Shown here: positions 11,601 to 23,215 of the stretch, one piece after another | Position numbering within the stretch: position 1 is the first letter of the stretch | Layout of the letters: every line of letters starts with the position of its first letter | Assembly (NCBI GenBank): GCA_963277665.1 | Contig: OY728160.1 | Location: 43,074,605-43,138,604, forward strand | DNA length: 64,000 nucleotides | Origin: Viscum album | Lineage: Eukaryota > Streptophyta > Magnoliopsida > Santalales > Viscaceae | Reading direction: 5' to 3' | The notes under the pieces: model-generated | What the model was told of the DNA's origin: nothing | Databases searched by the model: none | What the model saw: only the letters and a program-made list of their open reading frames with translations | Position numbers and translations under genes: made by a program

Positions 11601-14100
11601 TCATAATCAAGTGATACAACCTCTCTATTCATTACACACGATTAAGCTATTATGTACATCCTTTAAGGTGATACATGGAGCACATTATGACACTGACAGA
11701 GGTTCACTGGAAGTGAAAAGTGATAAAAAACCATCATTAATTGATCTAGAATATGTAATTGCCTAATATACACAGGGCTCATCTTCCCATTATTTTCATA
11801 TAAAACAAACTTCTCCTATATTGATATTTTCCAGAATAACTTTTTAGATAATTGAATTCTATATATGCTCAATTATTGTAAGAAAATCTCTTGTATCGAC
11901 ATTGAGATACCTATATGTGATATTGAATTAATCTTACCTTCTATTATGTTTCCCCTCCTTTCTCAATTCCCATATATTCCCTTATATAATATCATTCTTA
12001 AATGTTTTCATTTTATTTTTATTTTATATGGGGAATCAGATGGATACATATACATGCTAGAGTGGAAGCATTTATTTAAGAAAATTTCAAAATAGGACAG
12101 TATGGATCCCCAATAAAATTAAAATATTGAAAATACTATTATTCCATAACCTCTAATGTTTTAATTTTTTTCTCTGACTAACAATCTATTTGAGGGGATT
12201 CGATGTACTCTAGAATATCTATATATCTTAAATATGTTGAATAATTCATTAGATCATTGTTGTAGTCCTCAAATTTCGACCAGATACAATAGAATAATCT
12301 ACTCAATAAAATATAAAAACATTCTTAATATATAATATTGAATAAAAATTAATATATAAATGTTCTCTAATTTAAATAATATTTGTTTTCATTTCAATAT
12401 GATATATGTTATAAAAAAGTAGTATTTTTCTCTATTAGATTACTTGGGGAGTACGATGATAAAATACAGGGTGGCATTTTTCCATTTTTATATAGGCATA
12501 GTTAATGGTTCTAAAAATTCATTAGACTGATGATACTCATCATTAACTAGTTGTCATACAAATTTCTGTGATATATACTCTGAAATTTCCCAAATATTTT
12601 TTTTATCATAAAAAAATCATTCAAAATTTTATTCAACTTGATAATAAATAGATGGACTAAGATTTATGAACTATGAGATTTTTGTAACAACTCTTTCTTC
12701 AATTATAGTACTGAAATGAAATTTATTATATTGTCAATGGTCGTAACTATCTCATAATCATGGTTAAACATGGGAATATTCCACACTATCTTTTATATAT
12801 CCATATCATATAATTTCACATCACTAATATTCTCATAAATAGTTGGTGGAACATTCATAAGATAGTTATATGATCTATCACCATTCATTATGAACTGAAG
12901 ATCCTTGTTTTGAAAATTCATATGTATTATTTCGATTCTAATCCTTATAATGAACATACAAGCATGGTCATTCCAACCCAAATCATTATCCTTCTTTTTT
13001 ACATTCCCATGTTGATAATGTAGTGATAATATATAGTCATTAATCAATACAAACCATATTCTTTAGTTTATAAAAATATATTCATGGTGATTGTATAGAA
13101 CAATATTTTATAACAAATATATATATCGCAACATTAAATTTATAAATAATCCCCCCATATATTTAATATAAATTTTTCTCTAGATAAATCCAATAAATGA
13201 TGGAAAATTTCCAAAATGAAATAACTTTTCAAGTGGAATATTCTCTCACCATGTAATTTTACATAAGAAGACATCTTGTTCCATTCTAATAAGAATCACT
13301 ACAGATAAAAATACCTATTAAACTATTTTTCAAGGTTAGTATTGGTAAACTAACTAGTCTTATCTTCATCCTATTGAAATTATCATTACATTCATTAGTT
13401 ACAAGGTACTATAATTCCATTCTAATTTAAAATGGTGAGTTTAGTAGATAATTGTGCTAAGTTCTTCATAAAGAGAATACAATTTAAATATAAAACAATA
13501 ATACTCTGATTCTCATTCGCAGTGGTTTGTATGGGTCAAAATAAAATAACATAAATTGAAGATGTATATACGGAAATATCATAATATTTTTTTAAGAGTC
13601 CAAATAATGATACCTTAAGTTGCCAAAATTCATTCATAATGAATTTAACATATATTTTCTCTTTCCTATTGTTCTTCATCAAAACTATAATGTGATCTTC
13701 ATCCTCATACATTATCATTGAATATATTAAAATATCATCTATAATTAATAAAAATAACTAATTTTTATATTCATTAAATAGTATATTCCTTAAATTCATA
13801 AACATAGTTGGAGCCTATATTGGTCGAAAAGAAATAACTATAAATTCATTGTGTCCATACCACAAATAAAAGAACGTCTTAGGAATGTCATAATAGATGA
13901 ACTTAAATTGACAATATTTAGAAGTATTTTTGATATTATAAAAGTATTTATCTCTTATCAATTGATGAATTTAACCATCAATATAGGGGTACATGCTAAT
14001 TATTTGTGATAATGATCATGTTTTGTTCACTATATTTATTTTAAGATCAGGTTGGATCAATATTATTTTTGATGAAAATAACATGTTACCCCTATTGTGA
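11600..14100 (-). pseudogene. Ty3/gypsy pol fossil A (RT, RNase H, integrase)
   Basis: Reading the minus strand from high to low coordinates gives Ty3/gypsy pol order. An RT segment resembling P-R-I-D..I-H-Q-L, then DIPKTFFYLWYGHNEF, lies at about 13850-13990. The catalytic IIDDILIYS has its two Asp codons at 13734-13739. The post-catalytic EDEDHIIVLMKN and NEFWQLKVS are in an open frame at 13536-13718. The RNase H end, DYILSLHYQHGN followed by KKKDNDL, is at about 12970-13040. An integrase segment LEPLTMPI.KWKN is at about 12450-12500, and a late segment NKCFHSSMYMYPSDSPY is at about 12010-12065. Stops and frame changes are frequent. The catalytic Asp pair survives by chance in an otherwise dead gene. 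Gag and LTRs were not found. Confidence 0.75.
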
Positions 14101-15279
14101 TGTCATGACTCGTCCCCCGAGGATTGTGCCATGACTATGCCAATCCCACCACCCAAAGGCCAGGGGAAAGAGACTAGAGCCAAGGTGTCAACCTACAAGT
14201 TGGAGGAATTTTCTTTAGTAATTGTATACATACACACACCCATCCAAGTACAACAAATTGAAATGGAAAAAATTATCACTAAATCAAAGATAAGTATAAG
14301 TACAACTGATATAAGTGGGCTAGAATACAAACACAATAAAGGAACTAAATATTGAAAATTCTAAAAAGAAAACTCTTATGGTAATCCATGGAAAACCCCA
14401 TTTGATCTTGATATTTTTTAGATATTTGAAATGAAATAGATCATCCTTTTCACTCGATCTTACTGTTCCCCACATAGTCCTAGGACACTAAGTCCATAGT
14501 CGTATCATCTGTCAGTCCCATCTCTCTGAGCACCTCTGATTCCTAGTCCACCAAAGTCTATATCGAAACATCGATCATCTTCACAAGAGACAAAACGTGT
14601 GGGAAAATCCCATGCAAGGGTGAGTATAAAATTACACTGTAGGAATCCCAAAACAAAAAAGAAAAGATGAAACAACAATCCTCAAAATAAAGAATGAAGA
14701 AAAATACAACACACATCCTGTATATATTTAGTGTAGTTGTAGAAGAATCATTAGTAACATCATAGAAAACCTTAGCTTTTGGAGAAATCAACCTCTATTG
14801 AGTACATAGGTCCTAAAAAGTCACACAGAATTTCTTCCCACAAACCATTGACTGTTATGGAACACCTCTTCATTGTGTACCATGGTCATTCAATGTCACA
14901 CCTATGTACCTCCTAATAATGATGGAAAATTAAGGTATTCCAAATCATCACATACCATGGGCCCACAAAGTCACATATAAGTGATTCCCACTATAGTCCA
15001 GAAAATTCACATAGAAGTGCCATAGGCGAGTCATACAGAGTTGAAAGTCATTAGTCATCAGTTCGCAGCCAACTGCAGGGTTTTGTATGTAGCATTCCTA
15101 GGAGAACTACTCCTCATGAAATTCGTTGTATCTCCACTTACATTGATTCCTCCTCCAAACATTCCAAAAGATCCTCCTTATCAAGAGGCTCCTAACACCG
15201 CCAACAGCTGGTCAATCAAACACCCAGTTTTCATGATTTTAGTGTTTTATTAAGCACTTGTTAGTTTCATCTAGGTCTG
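14100..15279. other. Unassigned stretch between gypsy fossil A and the GC-rich patch
   Basis: Composition changes abruptly near 14100, with GTCATGACTCGTCCCCCGAGG-like sequence directly after the RT fossil. This suggests a junction with another element. Short open frames at 14131-14355 and 15041-15253 have no recognisable domain; the latter is proline-rich for a few residues. Phrases such as AAAGTCACATA.AAGTG recur at 14818, 14976 and 15008, which hints at diverged repeats. I cannot name the element. Confidence 0.4.
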
Positions 15280-16060
15280 GTCAAACCCTATTGATCTGAC
15301 TTGACCGAATCGGCCCAAGGGTCCCACATACGCTGGTTTAGTTTTACTGAGTCAACATGACCCAGTTTGGGTATAGGTTGGTCTACTCTAGCACGAATAG
15401 TGGGCCTGGCCCAATGGGCCTCCCTAGAAATGTCCCAGTTTGTCTATGGGTCAAGCCTGCAAGGTTGCCTAGCAACACGGTCTAATATGGACCATCCCGA
15501 ATGGGGTGGGTCTGGCCCGTGAACATGGGTCCGACCCACTAGGTACGGGTTTGTCCTGCTGGGTGCGTGTCTGGACAACTGGGTGCGGATCCGGCCAACC
15601 GCATATGGTCACGACACACAAGCCCGAAGCCGATACTACAAACTTTGTTCCAGTGTGCACCTCTTGGCTTAGACATGGCCAAATGGTGCATCCAACCTCC
15701 ACAGGCCCCTCATACTCTAAGGAACCTTCTATATCAGACAATAGACTGCGGCTCTCTAAGCCACCCAGATGTCCTGGACATGGTTCGTCCCTCCATGTGG
15801 TTCTAGGAAGGTGTTGCGTCTCCCAACTATCATCACTGCATGCCGCCGAGCACGCGTTCAGTACCGCCCCATGCCGCCGGTATCGGCACAGTGCTAAATT
15901 CTACGGCGGACAACTGGACATGCTCTGGGGGTCTTTTCTTCACACCGCATGCACCTATGGCCTCCAAAGAGCATCCTCTTCACTAGGAATGTCTCAAACC
16001 CTCCTTTCCATTGATTCAGACAAACTGTTCACAAAAATTGAATATTAATAGGGGCTTAAG
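15280..16060. other. GC-rich patch in A+T-rich surroundings
   Basis: This segment is much richer in G+C and CpG than any other block outside the copia-1 LTR. It contains a 180-codon open frame on the + strand (15506-16048), whose translation has no domain I recognise and whose start lies inside a minisatellite. It also contains overlapping minus-strand open stretches. High G+C alone makes stop-free frames likely, so I do not call a gene. It may be part of an LTR or a fragment of a more recently arrived element. Confidence 0.5.
15508..15626 (+). repeat. 20-bp minisatellite, about six diverged units
   Basis: Units start at 15508, 15527, 15547, 15567, 15587 and 15607. Four units are exactly 20 bp with shape GGGTCYGGCCNACTGGGTGC; the first is 19 bp and the last is weak. 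Looser G-G-G-T-C..G-G-C-C-C phrases continue upstream to about 15350. Confidence 0.75.
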
Positions 16061-16244
16061 CCTATTCCGTGTCAGACCACACCCTCCTCATTAGACACTA
16101 TAATCATGGGGATGCTAATGAGTTGTGGCTCAATAAAACTAGAGATATACAAATACCAAATAATAACTCCCAAAATAAAAGTCACCCTATCACATAAATA
16201 ACCATTTTCTGATCAACCTGTTTGTGGGTTGATCTGCATTTATC

Positions 16245-16249
16245 ATTTC
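16245..16249. other. Left target-site duplication ATTTC of the three-LTR array
   Basis: ATTTC lies directly before the terminal TGTAAC and is repeated exactly at 34967-34971, directly after the far terminal GTTACA. Five base pairs is the usual Ty3/gypsy size. Confidence 0.9.
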
Positions 16250-16748
16250 TGTAACGCCCCGACCCTAGTTACCTAGAGTCGGTGCATTATTACATAACAT
16301 TGGCATGATCACGAGAAAGATCAAGTCTCGAAAGACCGATTAGTTTAGTAGCCTTGGAATAACTAGATACATCCATAAATTTTTACATTACATCATAAAA
16401 AAACATCTTGTCTTCATATCCCCTCATACTATCCCTGCAGGTCATTCATAAATTACTTCTTCACAATCCTGGAAAAAATAAAACATTTAAAGGGGTGAGC
16501 TTAGATGCTCAGTAAGGATAACATTATAGCAGAAGCTTTCATAAATAAGCATAAACACTTAAGGAAATTTATAACTAAAACAAAAGCCTTTTAAACATGA
16601 ACTTTCAACATGGTATGGCATAAATAAAATGAAATAATGCCATTTACTTACCCACATGGATATTCTACTAGTCGAATGATGACATTTAATATCAATAACC
16701 ACTTTCATAATGATGGAATGCATAATGCCAGACTATCTTAACCACATA

Positions 16749-16820
16749 GCCAAGGCCTCGTGCCAAGACTACAAATAAGATTTTGCCAAGGCCTTGTGCC
16801 AAGACACTATTTTGTCTCAT
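16749..16820. repeat. Two 36-bp-spaced units in LTR 1 (GCCAAGGCCTYGTGCCAAGA)
   Basis: Near-identical units begin at 16749 and 16785. They recur at the same offset in LTR 2 and LTR 3. In the old relics a repeat of the same period is expanded at the same LTR position. Confidence 0.8.
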
Positions 16821-18615
16821 GAGACCTACCGATGCATCGAGGAGCTATAGCGGGCTCCACCCGTCACTTATTAAGTCCAATGCATTCCTCATATGAATAG
16901 GTTTAAGCATAAAATAAACATTCGTATTAAAACTAGCATACGAAATGTCAATACTTTAACCATAAACCATGAATGGTATAAAAATAGAACATCCACAGTC
17001 AAACATAAATCATTTGATACAATATGGAAGATTGTATTGTATCACATTAACCTCAATCATGAATAACGAAGGATGTTGACATAGATGAAAATAATCATCA
17101 AAACTATTTGAGGGAAATATCCCCCTTTTCTTGAAAACATTTAAAAGTCACACTATTTGTAAAGAAGCCATTTAAAAGTAGATTTTTGAATCAAAGTGTC
17201 CCATACCACTTTGAAACTTTTTAAAAGAAGTTTTAATTTCTAAACTTTAATGTCCATATAAATAAATCCTTAAAACCATTTTTAAAACATGGACATTAAT
17301 GAGAAAGGTTTAGATGAATAAGTCTTTAAAACATTTAGAAATGGTATTTTGGTTAGAGATTCTAACCAAAATAGACACTTGAATACAAATAATTGAGGTA
17401 ATCAAAACTTTGTAATATCATGAGAATAAAGGGATTCATGATATACTATTTCAAAGTACATTACATACACCACATAAAAGTGATTTGGTGTATATCATCA
17501 AAGAAGTCTCAATGGAATGTAAATTGAGATGAAATCTCTCATAAAGGTTGTATCCTTAGGTTAAGGATAAATCAACGACATAATTATGTGTGACAAATAT
17601 AAATACACTAAATATGATTGGATATTCAGTGTAAAACAATCAAAGGACATTCACACATATTCTTGTAAAAACAACACCAACGAATTGGATGTTTAACTCA
17701 ACAAATGGAGAATGAGTTAAAATTACTCTTATCAAATTCATATCAATGACTTGAGAATTGTCAATGGAGTGATTATGTGTATCAAACGTATATCCACAGG
17801 AAGGGGAGTGGAAATTATGACATAATCAAATGAATAGTGATTCCACACATAATCTTGGAGTAATATAATCAATGAAATATGCATAAAGCCAAATGAGTGG
17901 AAATTGAAATCTCAAATTCCCTTATCGATTAGGAAACTTACAGAACATACACCCATGAAAGAAGTATCATACCCAGATGATGTAAATACCCATAAATTAA
18001 AGTATATTACACAATGAATACAATCATTGGTAGTACACATACACCACATGCAATAATTAAGTGGTGAATAATGGAAATCTCACGAAATTAAAAGTGAGAT
18101 AAGAAACCCCTTGCCACGTTAATCAACTGAGTCGTATGGCCAAAAGTTAATAACCACCAAATGATTTACAGAATAACATGAATATAAAGAGAATCATGAT
18201 AATATATATCAAATGGCAGTACACAATACACCACTTTCAATAATTTAGTGGCGAACAATGGAAATCTCACGGAATTGAAAGTGAGATAAGAAAATCCCTT
18301 ACTTTGTAATTTTTCCTTGGTCGATGGTAGGTTTACCTCCTGTATAATGGTGAAATAATTGTTATTGAATAATACAAGAATCATTTACTTTAATATGATA
18401 TCATATATGATCTTTTAACATTGATTTGTTAATAATATCTTAGAATTATCGTCATTTCGGGTGTTAACGGGTTCATTTTACATTATATTCTTTGTTATGT
18501 GAGCCATATTCTTTATTAATGGGATGTATATTATTCATATCTAGAATGATATCAAGTCCTTAGACATCATTTTTAAATCATCAAATGATAATTATACTTG
18601 AATGGATACGATGGA

Positions 18616-18680
18616 GAATGAATCTCATCGCGTTCGTGGAGACGGTAGTCCGTACGTACGCACGAGCGACAATATCATTC
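18616..18680. other. Hairpin H1 in LTR 1
   Basis: The arms are 18616-18638 and 18661-18680 (innermost pairing CGTG/CACG, with partial pairing out to GAATGA/TCATTC). The 22-nt loop at 18639-18660 starts GAGACGG and ends CCGTACGTACG. The hairpin is repeated in LTR 2 (25709-25774) and LTR 3 (at about 32805-32869). In the minus-sense transcript it lies some 500 nt after the TATA box, so it is probably in transcribed LTR sequence. Confidence 0.7.
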
Positions 18681-18682
18681 TT

Positions 18683-18808
18683 TTGATATTAAAATAATAT
18701 ATAAATGGATGGTATATCATATATACAGAATCATTAACATGTTATATTTATTATTTACATGATTTACACATCATTATTATACCCATCCAAATAATAATAT
18801 ATTGAATA
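18683..18808. other. Middle inverted repeat between H1 and H2 in LTR 1
   Basis: TGGATGG.TATAT at 18706-18717 can pair with ATACCCATCCA at 18779-18789. Flanking A/T-rich arms (18683-18705 with 18790-18808) are partly complementary. Together with H1 and H2 this gives three consecutive stems. Much of the outer pairing is A/T only and is weaker evidence. Confidence 0.5.
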
Positions 18809-18873
18809 ACAATTACACCACGACGTGGAGACGGTAAGCCGTACGTACGCACGTATGGTGACATGTTATTCAA
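18802..18873. other. Hairpin H2 in LTR 1
   Basis: The arms are 18802-18827 and 18850-18873. They pair well (TTGAATAACA with TGTTATTCAA, and CACCA.. ACGTG with CACGTATGGTG). The loop at 18828-18849 matches the H1 loop at 20 of 22 positions. It is present in LTR 2 (25897-25968) and LTR 3 (at about 32992-33063). Confidence 0.75.
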
Positions 18874-19197
18874 AGGGTGGATAGAATAATGAATATGGTT
18901 GTACCATATTTATAATAACATCACAGTATATGTGAGATACTGGAGTTATTATTTTAGAATGGTAATAACAAATAAAGAGGAAGTGGAAGAAGAAAGGAAC
19001 TTGAAAAGGGGTGGTGAAAACATTACCTCTTCTTCGGGTTCTTCCTTTTGATTTGATCAAAAGGGATCCTTAGGTTGGATTTATGATCAAAATAAGGCCT
19101 CTAGGTTGTATTGAGGGGAGTTGAGATAGTATTTGGGCAGGGTTTGGCCGAACCAAAGGGCTTTGAAGGTGTGAAGAAATGAGAAGGAGGAGTGCCC

Positions 19198-19204
19198 TTT
19201 TATA
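19198..19204 (-). promoter_or_regulatory. Probable TATA box of LTR 1 (minus strand)
   Basis: The minus strand reads CTTATAAAAGGG, a good plant TATA box, about 1.57 kb from the U3 edge. It is conserved at 26292-26298 (LTR 2) and 33387-33393 (LTR 3). It implies a U3 of about 1.6 kb and a very long R-U5 of about 2.9 kb. Confidence 0.6.
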
Positions 19205-20776
19205 AGAGGGGTGAGGGGCACCGTTGGAAAAGTTAGAAATATTAATTTATAATAAATTCATATTCGGTTTATAATGGCTCAAAAGTTTATTATTTAACTT
19301 TTAAGGTGGGGATGGGTCGAAAACAACTCAACAAATAGAATTTAGACAGGTTTGGGTCATTATATTAACCTTATCTTTAAGTATTAACTCTTAGTTAATT
19401 AGTTTCACTTTTACAATGTCTCTTTGTATTTTTATATTATATGGTTAATAAACTTACTATATACATCCAAGAGACCCCCAAGTGGTCCATTAATGATGAA
19501 CCTATCATGATATAAGTCTCTTGGCCGAACCTTAGATTTTTATGAATTTAATATCAATTAATAATATAATATTTGTTTTAAGAACTCTTTTATGTCAATT
19601 TTGACACTATTCAATAGTTGATTTTTGTGAAACTCATAAAAGATTGATTACTTCGAAAAAAGTCAATTAAATAAATCCTAATATATAATATTATCCTAGA
19701 AATTTAGTTTAATTCATTAAAAGTTTCATATTATATTTATTTGGGTATTTATAATATCAATTATTTTATTTTTTTCACTATTATAGTAATTACTGCATCA
19801 TCGTTGTGTCATAAATAAAATTAATTATTTAATGTCTAAAAATTATAAAAAAATATCATTATGTAGGAAATCTTTTTATCTTTCTAATGAATATTTATAA
19901 TCAAAAATCCAACATATATAACCCTATGTAACAATTGTTTTGCTAAAAGATATATGCTTGTGTCATTTTTGTCTTAATTAAAATAAAGTGTCATTATCAC
20001 TTACAAGTGGATATATGGGTCCCAAAATCGACCCAAAGATGCCCATGGTCGACCATGTATCAACCAATAGGGTTAAGACACGTTTTAGGGTAATTTAGTA
20101 TTATTATAATATTATTTTTTAACCCTTATTTACCGGATTTACCCTTAACCATGGTAAATAAAATATTTACCGCAGTAATTATTCAAAATGTCTAAAAATA
20201 AAAGTTACCTATTTACACAATTTGAACATCCTGATTCCAAATATGGAATCCATTTTCCTAAATTCAAGACACAGAAGTGGTAGAAATTAATTTAAAATTA
20301 ATTCCCGCTGTCAAAACAAAAAGCGTGTTTTTAAGAGATAATAACTATCAAAAGATTGACACTTGTTTATATTCAGTTTAATTGTAAAATTATGTCCAAT
20401 TACCTACATTATATTAAATGGTAAAAATATATTATAAATATACTTTAAAACCACTCAAATTCATAATTTATCACTATTAATTATTTTGATTAAAAAAGTT
20501 GTTTTTAATTAAAATTTAGTAATTTTCACTATTCATCAAAATATGAAAGTTATCCGAAAAGTACCAAAATTTCACCTTAGGCTAAATTAGATACTCCGAA
20601 TCCAAAAATGAATTCCATTTTGAAATATAAAATATAGATAATTTCGAAAATTAGGTATTACTATTCATAACGGCTAGTTTGGTTGGTTGTGGTGTGTTAA
20701 AATCTCGAAGTTGCGTACAATGCACGTCATTGCATTATTCGAAAGGAAACATACCGAGGAAGCTTGGGGTGTTACA

Positions 20777-20790
20777 TTATCCCCTCCTTC
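20777..20790 (-). other. Polypurine tract, interior A
   Basis: The minus strand reads GAAGGAGGGGATAA directly before the 3' LTR. The same tract is at 27872-27885 in interior B. Confidence 0.9.
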
Positions 20791-21929
20791 AATAAATTGC
20801 GTCCTCGCAATTTTTAAAATTTTTCTTGGGAATATAATGGAAAGTCCCACATCGGAAAAAGATTCAATAAAACTATCACTTTAAAAGAAAGAAAGAGAGG
20901 TATAAGGGTCATCCAAGATAACCCATACTAGGATTCCAGGTAAGAAAACATGGATATGGATGATAAACTAAGTGTCTAGTTCTGATGGAGAGGGATAGAA
21001 ATCATGATCAGGAGAAAGTTAACAATGAGAAAACCACAAACTTGTGTTGGGACAAACGACCATTAGTCTCCTAGTAGGAAAGTAAACGGACAACATTTTT
21101 TTAAGTTACATTACATAAGGAAGAGGAATTCATTTATGATATTGACTAAGATCATTATGAGATATACTTACATTTTAAGTAGATTTTCATTCTTTAATAA
21201 ATTTCCACCACTAACTCAATTTTTTTTTAAACGATGAGTATTCAAGAAGACTTGGTCACACTGGAAGAGCTAGAATAAACTTCTATAGAATCACTTGATC
21301 CATGCAGGATAAACCATATATTTACATTGTCTTTGAAGATTAATCAAAACCAAAATGGTTAGTGAATGATCTAAAGATCCCCCAAAAGGATATTCATTGA
21401 GATAAATATGCACTAATCTTAATTTCTAAAATTAAACCAACAATACCCCAAAGTTAAATAGATACCATTCAATAACCAATTGTCCTTAAAATCCTTTAAT
21501 ATAATCCAAACTAATATTGAAACCCAAAACATAGAAGAATTTGATTATGTAGTCTCCCATGTTACATTGTATCTCCAAATGACATCAAATACTCTTAAAG
21601 TCACATACTTAAAAGTAATTAACATTATCACATATTCTCTGTTATAGGTTAATCATTTCCATAAATAACCCAAATCACTATAAATCAACAATAAAAACGT
21701 AGATAAAGATCCACCATTACTCTACAAATGAAACCCCATTGTATTCTATTTTCCTTGGGCATATAGTGTTCCCAACAAAGCGAACATCTTCCAAAATAAC
21801 ATTTATCACTTAATCACCAAATCATTTTCCTATACCAAGGGTATTCATTTGATAAGACATAAGAACCCAAATCATCTTATTATTGATCAATAAAATCATT
21901 TAACAAAAAAAAATAGTCACACTAACCAG

Positions 21930-22060
21930 GGAATTCACGTAGTCCAGTGGTAGGCGATAAATCCCAATCGCACTTTGGTTGTGGTTTCGATTCCCACAGC
22001 TTTGTCCGACGCGACGGGTTGTCACACGGTCTACGTGTTGTCCTTTTTCAAAAACTATAT
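21930..22060 (+). repeat. tRNA-like or SINE-like segment in interior A
   Basis: TAGTCCAGTGG at 21940-21950 is a perfect fit to the Pol III A-box consensus TRGYNNARNGG. GGTTTCGATTCC at 21983-21994 is one insertion or mismatch away from the B-box GGTTCGANNCC, at SINE-like spacing. It lies opposite to the Gag remnant. A full cloverleaf cannot be drawn, so it is not a working tRNA gene. It recurs at 29025-29155 in interior B and, degraded, at 52505-52640 in relic 2. It was therefore in the family before the young insertion. A tRNA-derived SINE captured by the family is the likely origin. Confidence 0.5.
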
Positions 22061-22346
22061 TTTATAATATTACCAAGATGAGATCAATTCCTCAAAATAA
22101 CATAATTTAACCACAAATGTTATATCATACTTTTCATTTTCATCCCAAATTATAATAACTTATCATTTTCTCAGACCCCAATGATCATATAAAACCAAAT
22201 GGTTATTTATACCTATATCCACAAGAGAAGAGACAATTCTTCCTCAAATATCATTCTCACATGGCAAACTGCGGGGTTACAAATATAAGAGAAAATTATT
22301 CCAAAGTAAACCCATCAACAAGGAGTGCTAATTTTTCTCCAACCAT

Positions 22347-22772
22347 TTATTTCCACATACCTTCTTCTTTGACCAAGAAAATATCCTTTAGAATAGGACA
22401 TTCACTCGGGTAATGGCCAGGTCCCCTACATTTACGGCAAATGACTGTAAATGGACTCTTGGGACCATTTTTATCTTCTTCCATAGTACCCTTCATTTTT
22501 CTTCGGCAATTCTTCACTTTATGTCCTTCCTCCCCGCACGTAAAACATTTCGTTGTCCCATTGAGACACTTTCCTGGGTGTCTCTTTCCACATTTCCTGC
22601 ATGATGAAAATTGAGGGTTCTTTTCTCCATGGTCTCCATTGCTGGAGCTCTTATCATTTATCACCGTTCTCTTCCTTGTTGAGTCTGGGAGTTGGTTAAT
22701 ATATATATTGTTGATCATATTTTTGGAAAACTGATTTGGCATAAATATGATATCTTTTACGCCTATCAACAT
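22347..22772 (-). pseudogene. Gag zinc-knuckle remnant, interior A
   Basis: This is a 141-codon frame with three zinc knuckles. The first is C-X2-C-X3-H-X3-C (C58, C61, H65, C69). Two canonical C-X2-C-X4-H-X4-C knuckles follow (C76, C79, H84, C89 and C112, C115, H120, C125). This short-plus-long knuckle series is typical of plant Ty3/gypsy Gag. The large capsid part is absent. Upstream in the same frame lies a 27-codon piece ending in TGA directly adjacent to this ATG, so the start used here is uncertain. The knuckles would bind element RNA if expressed. Interior B has an identical predicted product, suggesting recency rather than selection. Confidence 0.8.
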
Positions 22773-22856
22773 TCAATTTTGTTGCTCATTGCCACCACCG
22801 TTCCCACCTTGTACATCATTCTCAAAGTCACTATTACTTCCTTGGAATCTAGCCAT
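22773..22856 (-). pseudogene. 27-codon Gag amino-terminal piece, interior A
   Basis: It starts at ATG (22856-22854), with an in-frame TAG two codons upstream that fixes it as the first start. It is rich in Gly, Asn and Gln and ends in TGA at 22775-22773, immediately followed in frame by the ATG of the knuckle fragment. The pair looks like one shrunken Gag frame with an in-frame stop. Interior B has the same arrangement at 29868-29951. Confidence 0.55.
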
Positions 22857-23039
22857 TGACTAAAACCATAAAGCATTGTGTGAGTAATAGTAGTCGTAAA
22901 ATCATTTAGAGATTAAAATTTCACCATATTCTCAAATTGAAACATATTAGGATTAACCAAGGTCATTTACTCTCATCTTATATATATATTACTTAAATCG
23001 GTTTGTAAAGAAAATGTAAATTATCCTAAGCATATCCCC

Positions 23040-23215
23040 CGGGAGTGTCGTAACCAAGAGTGCAGCAAGGCCCGTTGTCGTGCACCAGTTCCCGTTCGAG
23101 TCTAGCTCAAAGCGGTGTTTTCGGGTTTTACCCCTAGGTACATCTGTGCCAGAGCCGCCTCTACCTGCTCGTATCCAGACAGGGATGTATTTCTCGGAAA
23201 ACTCACAAAATCTCT
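23040..23215 (+). repeat. Second Pol III B-box-bearing segment in interior A
   Basis: CGTTCGAGTCT at 23093-23103 resembles a B-box. No convincing A-box was found upstream. The following CCCCTAGGTACATCTGTGCC and CCGCCTCTACCTG are notably GC-rich and conserved in relic 1 (5430-5470) and interior B. It could be a second SINE fragment or simply leader sequence near the PBS. Confidence 0.3.

Larger units (their letters stand above)
16250..20776 (-). repeat. LTR 1 (left, 3' LTR in element orientation)
   Basis: This begins TGTAACGCCCC and ends GGGGTGTTACA on the + strand. It differs from both other LTRs mainly in its left half, with about eight private differences between 16470 and 18482 and almost none to the right. 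Open frames at 18166-18384 and 18866-19060 (minus) recur in all three LTRs. They are short and match no domain, and the frame at 18866-19060 is altered in LTR 3, so I do not call them genes. Confidence 0.95.

Noticed and set aside
15506..16048. A 180-codon protein gene
   Set aside because: It begins inside a minisatellite, has no domain, and lies in GC-rich sequence where stop-free frames arise by chance.
20687..20884. A 65-codon gene repeated at 27782-27979
   Set aside because: It runs across the LTR/interior boundary and through the PPT. It is a chance frame and is absent after LTR 3.
21930..22030. A functional tRNA gene
   Set aside because: A and B boxes are present, but acceptor and anticodon stems cannot be formed.
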